The notes under the pieces: model-generated | Seen by the model: only the letters and a program-made list of their open reading frames with translations | Databases searched by the model: none | What the model was told of the DNA's origin: nothing | Source: Synechocystis sp. LKSZ1 | Lineage (GTDB): Bacteria; Cyanobacteriota; Cyanobacteriia; Cyanobacteriales; Microcystaceae | Reading direction: 5' to 3' | DNA length: 64,000 nt | Assembly: GCF_040436315.1 (NCBI RefSeq) | Contig: NZ_AP031572.1 | Span: 3,596,001 to 3,660,000 of the forward strand | In this document: positions 1 to 9,625 of the stretch, piece by piece | Layout of the letters: the number at the start of each line of letters is the position of its first letter | Numbering within the stretch: the first letter of the stretch is position 1 | Program-made: the position numbers and the translations under genes

Positions 1-102
1 CGGTGGTCTTTGCCTAGGGGCCTATCCCTGGGCCTTGATTTCCCCAAGTTATGATGGACTTAAACGCACCATTTGATTATCGCGTTACGGGAGGGCCAGG
101 CC

Positions 103-1464
103 ATGATAGTGAGTATGAATCCCTACAATGGGGAAGTCCTCAAGCGCTTCAGCCCCGATGAAGGTCCGGCCCTGGAAGCTAAATTATGTCGGGCCGAGCA
201 GGCCTTTCAAGCCTATCGCCGCACCTCCTTTGCACAACGGGGCCAATGGCTGCAACGGGTAGCAGACTTGTTAGAGCAACGTCAGGCTGATTATGCTCGC
301 CTTATGACCCTCGAAATGGGCAAACCCATCAACCAGGCCCGAGGAGAAGTTAAAAAATCTGCCTGGGTCTGTCGATTTTACGCTGAAAAAGCCGCCTCTT
401 TTTTGGCCGATGAAGGGGTTGAAACCGATGCTCGGCGTAGCTTTATTCGCTACCAACCCCTGGGCGCTATTTTGGCGGTGATGCCCTGGAATTTTCCCTT
501 TTGGCAGGTTTTTCGCTTTGCGGCGCCGGCCCTGATGGCAGGCAATGTGGGCCTGTTAAAGCATGCTTCCAATGTGCCCCAATGTGCCCAGGCCCTGGCA
601 GACCTGTTCCTGGACGCCGGGTTTCCCGAGGGAGTTTTTCAAGCGCTCTTTATTTCCGGATCCGAGGCCAGTGCCCTGATGGCCGATGACCGTATCAAGG
701 CCGCGGCTCTGACGGGGAGTGAGGCCGCCGGGGCCAGTTTGGCTAGTGCGGCGGGACAACAGATCAAAAAAACGGTGCTGGAATTGGGCGGTTCTGACCC
801 TTTCATTGTGTTGGAAAGTGCCGATCTAGAGCAGGCGGTTCAAGTAGCGGTGATGGCCCGTCTGCAAAATAATGGCCAGTCCTGTATTGCCGCCAAACGG
901 TTTATTGTCCAGGCCACCGTTGCGGATCAGTTTTTTAGCCAATTATGCCAACGCTTCCAGGCCCTGAACATCGGAGATCCCCTAGAGGAAACCACTAATA
1001 TTGGCCCTTTGGCCAATGCTCAAATCCTGGCCGATCTGGATACTCAGGTTCAACAAACGATACAAGCTGGAGCGACTCTCCTCTGCGGTGGCCATCCCCT
1101 GGACGGGCCGGGCTACTTTTACCCCCCGACCGTGATCACAGATATTTCTTCCCAGGCCCCGACCTATCGAGAAGAATTTTTTGGCCCGGTGGCCCTGGGT
1201 TTTCGGGTCAACACGATGGAAGAAGCGATTGCCCTCGCCAACGACGTGCCCTTTGGCCTGGGGGCCTGTGCCTGGACTCAGAATCCAGTGGAACAGGAGC
1301 AATTAATCGATGAACTGGAAGCCGGCGCGGTGTTTATCAACGGCATGGTTAAATCTGACCCCCGTTTACCTTTTGGGGGCATTAAACGCTCGGGCTTTGG
1401 TCGGGAACTCGGCCGCGCCGGTATTCTAGAGTTTGTTAATACCAAAACTGCTTGGCTGGCCTAG
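103..1464 (+). CDS. gabD: NAD(P)-dependent succinate-semialdehyde dehydrogenase
   Basis: Aldehyde dehydrogenase superfamily protein of 453 residues, the usual length of the short cyanobacterial succinate-semialdehyde dehydrogenases. The general-base Glu lies in LELGG (about residue 227) and the nucleophilic Cys in NNGQSC (about residue 261). In cyanobacteria this enzyme oxidises succinic semialdehyde to succinate, closing the TCA cycle through 2-oxoglutarate decarboxylase or the GABA shunt. I chose the ATG at 103 because a purine-rich GGGAGGG sits about 8 bases upstream; the open frame extends back to a TTG at 73. It meets the next gene tail to tail at 1464/1465. The family is certain; the substrate is inferred by similarity. 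Confidence 0.85.
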   Translation: MIVSMNPYNGEVLKRFSPDEGPALEAKLCRAEQAFQAYRRTSFAQRGQWLQRVADLLEQRQADYARLMTLEMGKPINQARGEVKKSAWVCRFYAEKAASFLADEGVETDARRSFIRYQPLGAILAVMPWNFPFWQVFRFAAPALMAGNVGLLKHASNVPQCAQALADLFLDAGFPEGVFQALFISGSEASALMADDRIKAAALTGSEAAGASLASAAGQQIKKTVLELGGSDPFIVLESADLEQAVQVAVMARLQNNGQSCIAAKRFIVQATVADQFFSQLCQRFQALNIGDPLEETTNIGPLANAQILADLDTQVQQTIQAGATLLCGGHPLDGPGYFYPPTVITDISSQAPTYREEFFGPVALGFRVNTMEEAIALANDVPFGLGACAWTQNPVEQEQLIDELEAGAVFINGMVKSDPRLPFGGIKRSGFGRELGRAGILEFVNTKTAWLA

Positions 1465-1944
1465 TCAATAGACCACTCGTTCCGCCGCATTGGCCAGTTC
1501 CGTTACCACTCGGTCGGAATAGGGCTTGATTAACCACCAGATAAAGGGAGAGAGCCAACCCCGTAGCGTGACGGAATAGGAAATATAGGTGCCACAGAGG
1601 GTGGATTCTACTTGATAGGTAATTTTTTGCTCTAGGCCAGGAATCGTCAAGACTCGCAGGCTGAGGAGATTCCCCGGCCGAACATTTTCCACAAAGAGGC
1701 GGACGGGAATGGGTGTTAAACGAGTCACGACTTGGTAAATCAGGCCAGGTTTGGCGATCAATCCTAGGGGAACATTAGTTTTAAAAAAAAGAGGGTGCCA
1801 GGAGACATCGGCCAGGTCAACCAATTTGTACCAGAGAACCTCTAGGGGAGCGGAACTAACCACACGATAGGTTTTGTAAAGAGAAAAGGCAAATAAACGC
1901 TTTCCCCGAATGGCTAGACGTTGTAGCGAACGCTTGAGACTCAC
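1465..1944 (-). CDS. SRPBCC (START/polyketide-cyclase-like) family protein
   Basis: Small protein of about 159 residues. Its pattern matches SRPBCC helix-grip proteins: an N-terminal segment with an aromatic-basic stretch, a central set of beta strands and a C-terminal amphipathic helix ending in ELANAAERVVY. The ligand is unknown; in cyanobacteria such proteins are usually annotated only by fold. The frame opens at a TTG at 1962, but a GTG at 1944 has an AGGA about 8 bases upstream, so I prefer 1944. It lies divergent from hemF, with about 220 bp between, and abuts the aldehyde dehydrogenase stop. Family assignment is moderate; function is unknown. Confidence 0.65.
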   Translation of the reverse strand: MSLKRSLQRLAIRGKRLFAFSLYKTYRVVSSAPLEVLWYKLVDLADVSWHPLFFKTNVPLGLIAKPGLIYQVVTRLTPIPVRLFVENVRPGNLLSLRVLTIPGLEQKITYQVESTLCGTYISYSVTLRGWLSPFIWWLIKPYSDRVVTELANAAERVVY

Positions 1945-2164
1945 CTGGACTTTCCTGAGCAAAATCTGAGGTCAATTTTTAGTGTAATGGCTGGGGGGAG
2001 TCATGATTTTGAATATTAAGATACATTTTCATTAATTGGCGTAGGGATTCCCAAAGGCGTAGAGTGTTGAAAGTCTTTCTGCCGGATGCCAAGCGGGCCC
2101 CTGTCCTTCCTTGGGGCAAAAAGGCTGGTTGTGAACTTTTGCAGAGATAACATTCCACGATACT

Positions 2165-3199
2165 ATGACCGTTTCTTCCGCTAGTCCTACTCCCGTTACC
2201 CAGACTCCGTCCCTCCCCCCCTCCGATGCCAAAAGTCGCGTCAGTCAGTTTATGCAGGCCATCCAAACGGAAATTTGCCAGGGCCTAGAGCAATTGGATG
2301 GTGGAGGTAAATTTCAAGAAGATAGCTGGCAACGAGAAGAAGGTGGCGGTGGCCGTTCTCGCGTGCTGAAGGACGGTGATTTTCTGGAACAGGGGGGCGT
2401 TAATTTTTCCGAGGTGTGGGGTAAAGAACTTCCCCCTTCCATTCTTAAGCAACGGCCCGAGGCCGCCGGCCATGAATTTTATGCTACGGGCACGTCCATG
2501 GTGCTCCATCCCCGCAATCCCTACGTTCCCACGGTTCACCTCAACTATCGTTACTTTGAGGCCGGCCCGGTCTGGTGGTTTGGTGGTGGTGCCGACTTAA
2601 CGCCCTACTATCCCTTTGCGGAAGATGCGGCCCATTTTCATCGCACCCTAAAACAGGCCTGTGACCAGACTCATCCCGAGTTTTATCCGGTGTTTAAGCG
2701 CTGGTGCGATGAATATTTTTACCTCAACCACCGGCAGGAGATGCGGGGCATTGGCGGTATTTTCTTTGACTACCAGGATGGCCGGTCGCCCATTTACCGG
2801 GGCCCCCATCCCGACAAAGCCGCAGCCCAGTATAGTAATCAGCTGGCCCCGATGACTCCTCTCCATTGGGAAAATCTGTTTCAATTGGCCCAAAATTGCG
2901 CTCGGGCCTTTTTACCCGCCTATACCCCCATTGTCGAAAAACGCCGCCACACGCCCTACGGAGATCGGGAACGACAATTCCAGCTCTATCGCCGGGGCCG
3001 CTACGTGGAGTTTAATCTGGTCTATGACCGGGGAACTATTTTTGGGCTACAAACCAACGGCCGTACAGAATCCATCCTGATGTCTTTGCCGCCCCTCGTC
3101 CGTTGGGAATACTGCTTCAGCCCCGAGGCCGATAGCCCCGAGGCCGAATTGACCCAGCGCTTCCTAGTTCCCCAGGACTGGGCCAACTGGCAGGCCTAA
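2165..3199 (+). CDS. hemF: Oxygen-dependent coproporphyrinogen III oxidase
   Basis: 344-residue HemF, converting coproporphyrinogen III to protoporphyrinogen IX with O2 in heme and chlorophyll synthesis. The protein carries the hallmark HemF blocks: GGGGRSRVL near the N-terminus, [13 protein letters not shown] in the middle, the invariant [10 protein letters not shown], and [24 protein letters not shown] near the C-terminus (read as separate blocks). The first 40 residues are Ser/Thr/Pro rich and less conserved. It is followed tail to tail by tldD with only 11 bp between stops, so read-through control must be limited. Start ATG at 2165 fits the usual length. Confidence 0.95.
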   Translation: MTVSSASPTPVTQTPSLPPSDAKSRVSQFMQAIQTEICQGLEQLDGGGKFQEDSWQREEGGGGRSRVLKDGDFLEQGGVNFSEVWGKELPPSILKQRPEAAGHEFYATGTSMVLHPRNPYVPTVHLNYRYFEAGPVWWFGGGADLTPYYPFAEDAAHFHRTLKQACDQTHPEFYPVFKRWCDEYFYLNHRQEMRGIGGIFFDYQDGRSPIYRGPHPDKAAAQYSNQLAPMTPLHWENLFQLAQNCARAFLPAYTPIVEKRRHTPYGDRERQFQLYRRGRYVEFNLVYDRGTIFGLQTNGRTESILMSLPPLVRWEYCFSPEADSPEAELTQRFLVPQDWANWQA

Positions 3200-3210
3200 G
3201 GCCAATCAGA

Positions 3211-4680
3211 TTAGCGGCCCCCGACGGTAATGCCGTCTACCTTGATATGGGGTTGGCCAACGGTAACGTAGACGCTACCACTGACGGAGCCACAAAAACC
3301 CGCGGCCAGCCCCAGATCCTGAGAGGACATGGAAATCCGTTCCATAATGTCCGTGGCGGTACCAATCAAGGTGGCCCCCTTTAACGGTTTCCCAATTTTC
3401 CCCTTTTCAATCAGGTAGGCCTCGGAAACGGCAAAGTTAAATTCCCCGGTGGCTCCAACACTGCCGCCGCCCATTTGTTTACAATAAATGCCCTTTTCGA
3501 CGGAGTTAAACAGGTCGTCGAGGCTATAGGGGCCAGGGGCAATGTAGGTGTTGCGCATCCGTGAGGCCGCAGCGTAGGCATAGCTCTGGCGACGACCACT
3601 GCCCGTGCGGGGATGACCAGTCCGCAGGGAGCCGGTTCGGTCGGCAATGAAGTTTTTGAGAATGCCGTTTTCAATCAACAACGTCCGCTGGGCCGGCATC
3701 CCTTCATCATCCATATCAATGGTGCCAAAGGCTTTATCCGACAGGCCCTCATCCCAGGCCGTGAGGTTTTCGTGGGCAATTTTTTCTCCCTTCTTATCCA
3801 AGAAAGGAGTGGTTTTGTGTTCGATCTGGGTGGTTTCGAGAAGATGACCACAGGCCTCGTGGAAAATTACACCGCCAAACTCGTTGGCCATAATGACGGG
3901 ATAGGTTCCCGATTCAACGTAATCAGCGTAGAGCATTTTACCGGCGGACTCGGCGACTTCCTGGGCCGTGGTGGTGAAGTCCCACTGGCGTAGATAGTCC
4001 GGGTCACTGGTATTGCCGGAACGCTTGCCCATGGAGGCTCGGTGGGTCCCATCCGCACAGAGCAAAGAATAGCCCACGGATTGGGTGAGGCGAATATCCC
4101 GCGCAAACGTCCCATCACTGGCGGCCACCAGAACTTCTTGCCAGTCCCGAAAATAGACGGCCCGACGGGATTGGGCATGGCTGGCGTATTGATTCAGGGC
4201 CTGGTTAGCCTGTAACAGAACGTCGCTCATTTCCTGCATCGAGCTACAGCGGCTCAGCCAATCTTCCTTACCCTTGGCCGTAGCATAGTCCCGCAGAAGT
4301 TCTAGGTTGATCTGGGGAATGTAAGACTGGGGGGAGGGCAGGGCCAAACCCAAAATGGCTAGGCCTTTTTCTAAAGCCGTGCGCAAGCCAGCAAAGGACA
4401 AATCATTGGTGCTGACGTAGCAATCGGCCTTCCCCCGATAAACCCGTACTCCACACCCACTGGAAAGACGGGGAGTCAGACTGGTGATGGCATCTTCCTC
4501 GGCCATGCAGCTGACGTAGTTGACCTTTTCTAGAAAAAATTCCACCAGATCTGCCCCTGCGGCTCGACCCAGGCCCAACAGCGTGGCCAGGGAGGCTTGC
4601 CACGTTTCATCCAAACGAGTCCGGTTGAGGGAGTAATCAAGTTGGGGCAGTTCTTGGGACAGGAGGAGGGTAGGCGCCAT
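3211..4680 (-). CDS. tldD: TldD/PmbA family metalloprotease (TldD)
   Basis: TldD-type metallopeptidase, 489 residues from the ATG at 4680; the open frame runs upstream to 4794, but that extension is not typical of the family. The metal site HExxxH is visible as HEACGH at residues 274-279. The Gly-rich C-terminal half ([26 protein letters not shown]) is diagnostic. In bacteria TldD works as a heterodimer with TldE/PmbA, degrading unfolded peptides and processing some RiPP leaders. No TldE gene is in this window. It is divergent from the methyltransferase gene at 4848, with 167 bp of shared upstream region. Confidence 0.9.
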   Translation of the reverse strand: MAPTLLLSQELPQLDYSLNRTRLDETWQASLATLLGLGRAAGADLVEFFLEKVNYVSCMAEEDAITSLTPRLSSGCGVRVYRGKADCYVSTNDLSFAGLRTALEKGLAILGLALPSPQSYIPQINLELLRDYATAKGKEDWLSRCSSMQEMSDVLLQANQALNQYASHAQSRRAVYFRDWQEVLVAASDGTFARDIRLTQSVGYSLLCADGTHRASMGKRSGNTSDPDYLRQWDFTTTAQEVAESAGKMLYADYVESGTYPVIMANEFGGVIFHEACGHLLETTQIEHKTTPFLDKKGEKIAHENLTAWDEGLSDKAFGTIDMDDEGMPAQRTLLIENGILKNFIADRTGSLRTGHPRTGSGRRQSYAYAAASRMRNTYIAPGPYSLDDLFNSVEKGIYCKQMGGGSVGATGEFNFAVSEAYLIEKGKIGKPLKGATLIGTATDIMERISMSSQDLGLAAGFCGSVSGSVYVTVGQPHIKVDGITVGGR

Positions 4681-4847
4681 AGGATTGGGGTCAAGATCGA
4701 TAAGGGAAAACTTGTTTGCCCAGTCTAACGCAGAGCGGAAACGGTCTTCAATGGCAAGCAGGGCCAAGGAAGATCCGGCCTTTGCTATCCTCAAGGCTAG
4801 GAGAACCGGCTTTTTCCACGCTCTTATTGGCCCCCGACGATGACCCT

Positions 4848-5471
4848 ATGGCGACTATTTTACGAACCTGGAGTTACCAATACCCTTGGCTCTATGCCAC
4901 CGTTTCGACCCTGGCGACCTGGATGGTGGGGGGTGAAAAGCGTTTCCACCAACTGCCCCTCTTGGGTTTAAGCCTCGGGCCAGAGCAAACAATCCTGGAT
5001 CTCTGTTGTGGCGGTGGTCAGGCCACTCAATTTCTGGTAAAAACCCAGGCCCACGTCACGGGCCTAGATGCCTCTCCCGTGGCCTTACAACGGGCCCAGG
5101 CCCAAGTCCCCCAGGCCGCCTACGTCCAGGGATTTGCCGAGGCTCTACCTCTACCCGATAACAGCTTCGATCTGGTGCATACCAGCGTGGCCCTGCATGA
5201 AATGACCCCCGAGCAGTTACGCCAAATTATTCAGGAGGTCTATCGGGTTCTCAAACCCGGCGGCATTTTTACCTTTATTGACCTCCATGCGCCCCATAAC
5301 TGGTTGTACTGGCCGCCCCTGGCCCTGTTCATGGCCCTGTTTGAAACGGAAACCGCCTGGCAATTGGTCAAAACTGACCTCATGGCCCTGCTCGAACAAA
5401 ATAACTTTCAAGATTGCCAGCAATGGCTCTACGCTGGAGGCAGTTTACAAGTGCTTCAGGCCCGGAAGTAA
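4848..5471 (+). CDS. Class I SAM-dependent methyltransferase (UbiE-like)
   Basis: 207-residue methyltransferase from the ATG at 4848; the frame extends upstream to 4716, overlapping tldD on the other strand, which is unlikely to be translated. Motif I is ILDLCCGGGQAT (about residues 48-59), the acidic ribose-binding residue follows in VTGLDASPVAL, and motif III is in VLKPGGIFTFIDLH. The layout resembles UbiE/MenG-like and other small-molecule methyltransferases of cyanobacteria. The methyl acceptor cannot be told from sequence. It stands between tldD (divergent) and a Uma2 gene 55 bp downstream. Confidence 0.8.
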   Translation: MATILRTWSYQYPWLYATVSTLATWMVGGEKRFHQLPLLGLSLGPEQTILDLCCGGGQATQFLVKTQAHVTGLDASPVALQRAQAQVPQAAYVQGFAEALPLPDNSFDLVHTSVALHEMTPEQLRQIIQEVYRVLKPGGIFTFIDLHAPHNWLYWPPLALFMALFETETAWQLVKTDLMALLEQNNFQDCQQWLYAGGSLQVLQARK

Positions 5472-5526
5472 TTTGAGGGAATGCCTGCGCCACAATTAAA
5501 GTTATCTCTAACGCTACGAGGTTTGT

Positions 5527-6093
5527 ATGGTTGCACTTTCTGAGCCGCACTATCTAACGCCAGAGGAATACCTGGCCTGGGAAACCCAAAATGCCAGCAA
5601 GCATGAATATCGGCAGGGAGAGGTTTATGCCATGGCCGGGACAACGGATCGGCATAATATCCTGATTGGTAATTTATACAGCCTGATCCGGATCCATTTG
5701 CGGGGCAGTGCTTGCCGAGTTTATTTTGCTGAAGTCAAGGCCCGCCTAGAAAAACGGAATTGCTTCTATTACCCCGACTTGATGGTGACCTGTGATCCTC
5801 GATACCAGGAAACACCGCTCTACAAATGCTTTCCCAAATTAATTGTGGAAGTGCTTTCCGAGTCCACGGAGGCCTTTGACCGGGGCGATAAATTCAACGA
5901 TTACCAAACCCTAGAAACTTTAACAGAATACGTTCTGATCAATACTCAACGGCAACGGATAGAAATCTTTCGGCGTAGTGGAGATAAATTTTGGTTTCTA
6001 CAAACTTACCATCCTGAAGACGGACGGTTTGAGTTGCAGAGCCTCCAGTTAATGCTTAACTTTGCAGATCTCTATGAAGATGCGGGTATCTAG
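5527..6093 (+). CDS. Uma2 family (DUF820) endonuclease-like protein
   Basis: 188 residues with the typical Uma2 layout: an N-terminal LTPEEYLAWE block, EYRQGEVYAMAG, then the PD-(D/E)XK-like core with YPDLMVTCD and LIVEVLSEST followed by DRGDKFNDYQ. This family is greatly expanded in cyanobacteria, is often near mobile or defence islands, and its role is unsettled. The restriction-like residues (D in YPDLMVTC, E in LIVEVLS) are intact. Start ATG at 5527. It is a single copy here with no mobile-element context, 178 bp upstream of psaE. Confidence 0.88.
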   Translation: MVALSEPHYLTPEEYLAWETQNASKHEYRQGEVYAMAGTTDRHNILIGNLYSLIRIHLRGSACRVYFAEVKARLEKRNCFYYPDLMVTCDPRYQETPLYKCFPKLIVEVLSESTEAFDRGDKFNDYQTLETLTEYVLINTQRQRIEIFRRSGDKFWFLQTYHPEDGRFELQSLQLMLNFADLYEDAGI

Positions 6094-6110
6094 TACTTTT
6101 ATAGAACAAG

Positions 6111-6174
6111 TTGGTAAAGATTTGTAATGGCGTTCTGGGCCAAGCGTGGGCGGTTTCGGAAAAACTGATAGAAT
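6111..6174 (+). promoter_or_regulatory. Putative psaE promoter with HLR1-like (RpaB) element
   Basis: On the complementary strand, 6111-6128 reads ATTACAAATCTTTACCAA, two TTAC(A/C) half-sites with a 10-bp period. This matches the HLR1 layout of RpaB sites with two or three mismatches. A TAGAAT hexamer at 6169-6174 could be the -10 box, placing the element at roughly -70 to -53. That is where RpaB activates photosystem I genes in low light. Inferred; no transcript data. Confidence 0.45.
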
Positions 6175-6271
6175 TTGGCGTTAAGTAAAATGGATACCTC
6201 GCCTCGGTTTCCATGGGAAATGACTGGGCGTGGCAAACTTATCACAAACGGACTTATTTAAGGACAAACCT

Positions 6272-6502
6272 ATGGCAATTAAACGTGGAGACAAAGTTAG
6301 AATCAAGCGCCCCGAATCTTACTGGTATGGTGATGTGGGAACCGTTGCCAGCGTTGAAAAAAGCGGCATCCTCTATCCGGTAATTGTTCGCTTTGAGCGC
6401 GTCAACTACAACGGTTTTAGTGGTAGTGCCTCTGGGGTTAACACCAATAACTTTGCAGAAAACGAACTGGAACTGGTGCAAGCGGCCCCCGCCAAGGCCT
6501 AA
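6272..6502 (+). CDS. psaE: Photosystem I reaction centre subunit IV PsaE
   Basis: 76-residue PsaE, the stromal/cytoplasmic PSI subunit that helps dock ferredoxin and supports cyclic electron flow. The SH3-like beta barrel is clear: [17 protein letters not shown], the [13 protein letters not shown] strand-loop, and [11 protein letters not shown] at the end. The open frame begins further upstream at 6230, but the ATG at 6272 gives the canonical N-terminus MAIKRG and has AAGGA about 8 bases before it. mutM starts 35 bp downstream on the same strand, an adjacency I recall from other cyanobacteria. Confidence 0.97.
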   Translation: MAIKRGDKVRIKRPESYWYGDVGTVASVEKSGILYPVIVRFERVNYNGFSGSASGVNTNNFAENELELVQAAPAKA

Positions 6503-6537
6503 AATCAAGGGTTGTGATGCCTTGAATTAGCGCAACT

Positions 6538-7386
6538 GTGCCAGAACTGCCAGAAGTAGAAACAGTTTGTCGGGGTCTTAATCGTCTGACCCTTGGACAA
6601 ATCCTCCAGGGGGGAGAAGTGTTGCATCCAAGCACGCTCGCTTACCCCCTTTCTGTTGCCGCCTTTCAACAGGCCCTAACCGGACTACAGTTCCAGGCCT
6701 GGCAGAGGCGGGGCAAATATTTACTTGGCCAATTAATCAACCCAAAAGGTCAATCAGCCAGTGTCCTCGGGATTCATCTCCGTATGACGGGCCAATTGCT
6801 CTGGGTGAACCAAGCAGAAATGCGGACTCCCCACACTCGCCTTTGCTTTCCCTGTCAATCGGGCCAAGAACTCCGTTTTATTGATATTCGTACTTTTGGT
6901 CGAATCTGGTACGTCCTACCGGGCGAATCGATCGAGAGTGTGATAACGGGTCTGAAGCGCCTCGGCCCGGAGCCTTTTTCCCCAGACTTTAGCCCAGCCT
7001 ATCTCCAATCACGCCTGGGGCGTAGTCAACGACCTCTGAAAACGGCCCTACTCGACCAAGGCCTGGTGGCTGGCCTGGGTAATATCTATGCCGATGAAGT
7101 GTTATTCCAATCGGGTATTTTACCGACCCGAACAGGCTCCCAATTACAGGCCAAATACTGGCCCCTTCTCCACCAAACGATTTTGCAAGTGCTAGAAACG
7201 GCCATTGCCGCTGGGGGAACCACCTTTAGCAACTTTTTGGATCCGACCGGAATTAACGGTAACTATGGCGGTCAGGCCTGGGTCTATGGGCGCAAAGGAG
7301 AGACCTGTCGAGTCTGTGACACCCCCATTGAACGGATTAAACTGGCGGGCCGTTCCAGTCACTTTTGCCCGACTTGTCAGCGCTAG
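6538..7386 (+). CDS. mutM: Formamidopyrimidine-DNA glycosylase (Fpg/MutM)
   Basis: 282-residue bifunctional DNA glycosylase/AP lyase that removes 8-oxoguanine and formamidopyrimidines. The start codon is GTG, which places the catalytic Pro2 and Glu3 correctly (PELPEVE). Other marks are the GRRGKYLL-type lysine (RRGKYLL), the helix-two-turn-helix GLGNIYADEVLF, and a C-terminal zinc finger with two CxxC pairs (CRVC and CPTC). It follows psaE closely, so it may be co-transcribed with it, which makes sense for a repair enzyme against photosynthetic oxidative damage. Confidence 0.95.
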   Translation: MPELPEVETVCRGLNRLTLGQILQGGEVLHPSTLAYPLSVAAFQQALTGLQFQAWQRRGKYLLGQLINPKGQSASVLGIHLRMTGQLLWVNQAEMRTPHTRLCFPCQSGQELRFIDIRTFGRIWYVLPGESIESVITGLKRLGPEPFSPDFSPAYLQSRLGRSQRPLKTALLDQGLVAGLGNIYADEVLFQSGILPTRTGSQLQAKYWPLLHQTILQVLETAIAAGGTTFSNFLDPTGINGNYGGQAWVYGRKGETCRVCDTPIERIKLAGRSSHFCPTCQR

Positions 7387-7396
7387 GAGGATAGAA

Positions 7397-8803
7397 ATGC
7401 TGAACGCCTTAACGCGCTGGGATGAAAAAACTGTCCACCGTTGGTTTTGGGTTGGTGTCGGTATCACCCTAGCAATCTTCCTGATTAAGTTCTCTCTGAC
7501 GGGCTTTGGCGTCTTTGGCGATGGCTTGGGTTACTATACGCCCCTGCGCTCTTTAATTTTTGATGGCAATCTCCGGGTCGATAACGAGTACCGTTACTAT
7601 GCCCAATCGGCCTCTAGTTTTGGGGGCGGCCTGCGCGTGCCGGGCCCTATCCCAGAATATAGTAAATATACTCTAGGCCTGGGTTTAGTTTTGCTTCCCT
7701 TTTTTCTGCTGGGCCATCTGCTGGCCTTGGTTTTGAATAGCCTTGGTTTTGCCGTGGAAGCCAATGGTATGACCTGGCCCTACGAACTTCTATACTGTTT
7801 GGGGAGTCTTAGCCTAGGGATTAGTGCCCTGGTATTGGCCTATCGCCTGGCCCGTCGTTATTTCCGCCTATCGTCAGCGGCTCTGGCCGTGGCCGGCATC
7901 TGGTTTGCGTCGCCCCTGACTTACTACCTCTGCCTAGAGGTTTCCATGTCCCATGCGGTCTCAGCCTTTTTAATAGCGGCTCTGGTGTATCTAACGGTAA
8001 GCAAACCCTGGCTTGATCAGTGGCCCTGGCAAATTACCCTAGGCGGAATTTTAGGAATGGCGGCCTGGGTACGGCCCCAGGATGGTCTTTTTTTTGTGGT
8101 TCCCGTGGTGTTGGGTTGGCTTGGGAGTGAAGGGCCTCAACGTCAAATAAAAACCTTTTCCTGGCCCTGGCGACGATTACTGAACCCAACCTATCTGCGG
8201 GCCTTGGTAGTGATTTTGGGGATTACGTTGATGATGCAAATTCCCCAGGCCCTGATGTACCTCTGGCAGTATGGCGGCCTACAGCGCATTCCCTACCTGG
8301 AGGAAGGCCAAGCACGGGGCTATGGCGGTAGTTTTAACTGGTTACAACCGGCCCTTTGGCAGGTTCTATTTTCTGGCCATCGGGGCCTGTTTATCTGGCA
8401 TCCCCTCACGTTGCTAAGTACAATTGGCTTGGGTTTAGCTTGGCGACACCTACCCCGACTAAGCTTTAGTTTGGGTCTGGCCCTCGTTTTGCAAATTTAC
8501 TTTATTGCAGCCTGGTGGTGCTGGTGGCAAGGGGCCAGTGTGGGTGGACGTATGTTTTCTAACTGCACGATTGTGTTTGTCTTTGGCCTGGCGGCCCTGT
8601 GGGATAGTCGTCCCCATCGTTCCTGGCTTAAGGTCGGTCTTGGCGCTACGTTATTTTTCTGGGTTTGGAATACGTTGATTATTATGCAGTATCAATCAGC
8701 GATGATTCCACCGGAGGCACCGGTGAGTCTTGCCCAACTCTATCAAAACCAATTTCGAGTGATTCCCTTCTTTATCGAGCATTTACTGAAACGCTTGGTC
8801 TAG
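7397..8803 (+). CDS. Polytopic membrane protein, GT-C glycosyltransferase-like
   Basis: 468-residue integral membrane protein with about ten hydrophobic segments. The first loop after TM1 carries FGDGLGYYTPLRSLIFDGNL, an acidic/aromatic pattern seen in PMT/ArnT-like GT-C glycosyltransferases, where a loop Asp is catalytic. No specific function can be given. The frame is open from 7205 inside mutM, but an AGGAGG at 7385-7390, overlapping the mutM stop, points clearly to the ATG at 7397. It is 10 bp after mutM, so probably in one transcript with psaE-mutM. Confidence 0.7.
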   Translation: MLNALTRWDEKTVHRWFWVGVGITLAIFLIKFSLTGFGVFGDGLGYYTPLRSLIFDGNLRVDNEYRYYAQSASSFGGGLRVPGPIPEYSKYTLGLGLVLLPFFLLGHLLALVLNSLGFAVEANGMTWPYELLYCLGSLSLGISALVLAYRLARRYFRLSSAALAVAGIWFASPLTYYLCLEVSMSHAVSAFLIAALVYLTVSKPWLDQWPWQITLGGILGMAAWVRPQDGLFFVVPVVLGWLGSEGPQRQIKTFSWPWRRLLNPTYLRALVVILGITLMMQIPQALMYLWQYGGLQRIPYLEEGQARGYGGSFNWLQPALWQVLFSGHRGLFIWHPLTLLSTIGLGLAWRHLPRLSFSLGLALVLQIYFIAAWWCWWQGASVGGRMFSNCTIVFVFGLAALWDSRPHRSWLKVGLGATLFFWVWNTLIIMQYQSAMIPPEAPVSLAQLYQNQFRVIPFFIEHLLKRLV

Positions 8804-8866
8804 CCCCAAGGCCATGGCCGTATCGACTCGAGTACTGGATCTTTCGCTAGGTCATAGGTATTAATT

Positions 8867-8929
8867 TCTTGGGCGACAGTCTTGGCCTACGGACATCACC
8901 GTCCCCGGCTTCCCAAGATTAGGCCAAGA
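8867..8929. repeat. Interleaved inverted repeats upstream of lepB
   Basis: Two inverted-repeat pairs alternate: TCTTGGG (8867-8873) with CCCAAGA (8912-8918), and TCTTGGCCTA (8880-8889) with TAGGCCAAGA (8920-8929). Because the arms interleave, the RNA could form a pseudoknot or two exclusive hairpins. A T-rich tract follows near 8982. It may be a terminator for the upstream gene or a leader element for lepB. Confidence 0.4.
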
Positions 8930-9004
8930 GATTCGCTACACTGGAAAAACAAGATTTACCCGAAGCCGAGTTAAGGTTTTGTTTTTTTTGAGTATTTACT
9001 GACT

Positions 9005-9625
9005 ATGACCCAGCGCGTCGATCAAGAGCCGAAGCCAATGTCCCCGGCTCCCCAGGAAAACCCCTGGCTAGAAATTGCTAAAACCGTGGTGACAGCAGCC
9101 ATCTTGGCCTTTGGCATCCGTACTTTCGTGGCAGAAGCCCGCTACATCCCGTCTTCTTCCATGGAGCCGACCCTACAGATCAATGATCGTTTGATCATCG
9201 AAAAAATTAGTTATCATTTTCACGCTCCCCAACGGGGCGATATTGTGGTTTTTAATCCCACAGTGGCATTGGAAGAGCGCAATTTTAAGGATGCTTTCAT
9301 TAAGCGGGTGATTGGTCTACCCGGTGATACGGTGGAGGTTTCCCGAGGAACCGTCTATATCAATGGTGAACCCTTAAAAGAAAATTACATTGCCCAGGCC
9401 CCGACCTATGACTATGGCCCGGTGACGGTTCCCCCTAACCAATATCTAGTGCTGGGTGATAATCGCAACAACAGCTATGATTCCCACTTTTGGGGCTTTG
9501 TACCTCGCGAAAAATTAATTGGCCGGGCCTTTGTTCGATTCTGGCCCTTTACACGCCTGGGCTTATTGAGTGGAGAGGCAGAACAACCAGAGCAATCCTT
9601 GAGTCCCCAAGCCTCTCCCCACTAG
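9005..9625 (+). CDS. lepB: Signal peptidase I
   Basis: 206-residue type I signal peptidase. One N-terminal transmembrane segment (about residues 26-42) is followed by the catalytic Ser52 in PSSSMEPTL and the general-base Lys100 in [12 protein letters not shown]. The box-E motif [16 protein letters not shown] is near the C-terminus. It cleaves Sec/Tat signal peptides at the outer face of the plasma or thylakoid membrane. It converges on the AI-2E family gene with a 4-bp overlap of the stop regions. The ATG at 9005 is the first in-frame start and gives the usual length. Confidence 0.95.
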   Translation: MTQRVDQEPKPMSPAPQENPWLEIAKTVVTAAILAFGIRTFVAEARYIPSSSMEPTLQINDRLIIEKISYHFHAPQRGDIVVFNPTVALEERNFKDAFIKRVIGLPGDTVEVSRGTVYINGEPLKENYIAQAPTYDYGPVTVPPNQYLVLGDNRNNSYDSHFWGFVPREKLIGRAFVRFWPFTRLGLLSGEAEQPEQSLSPQASPH

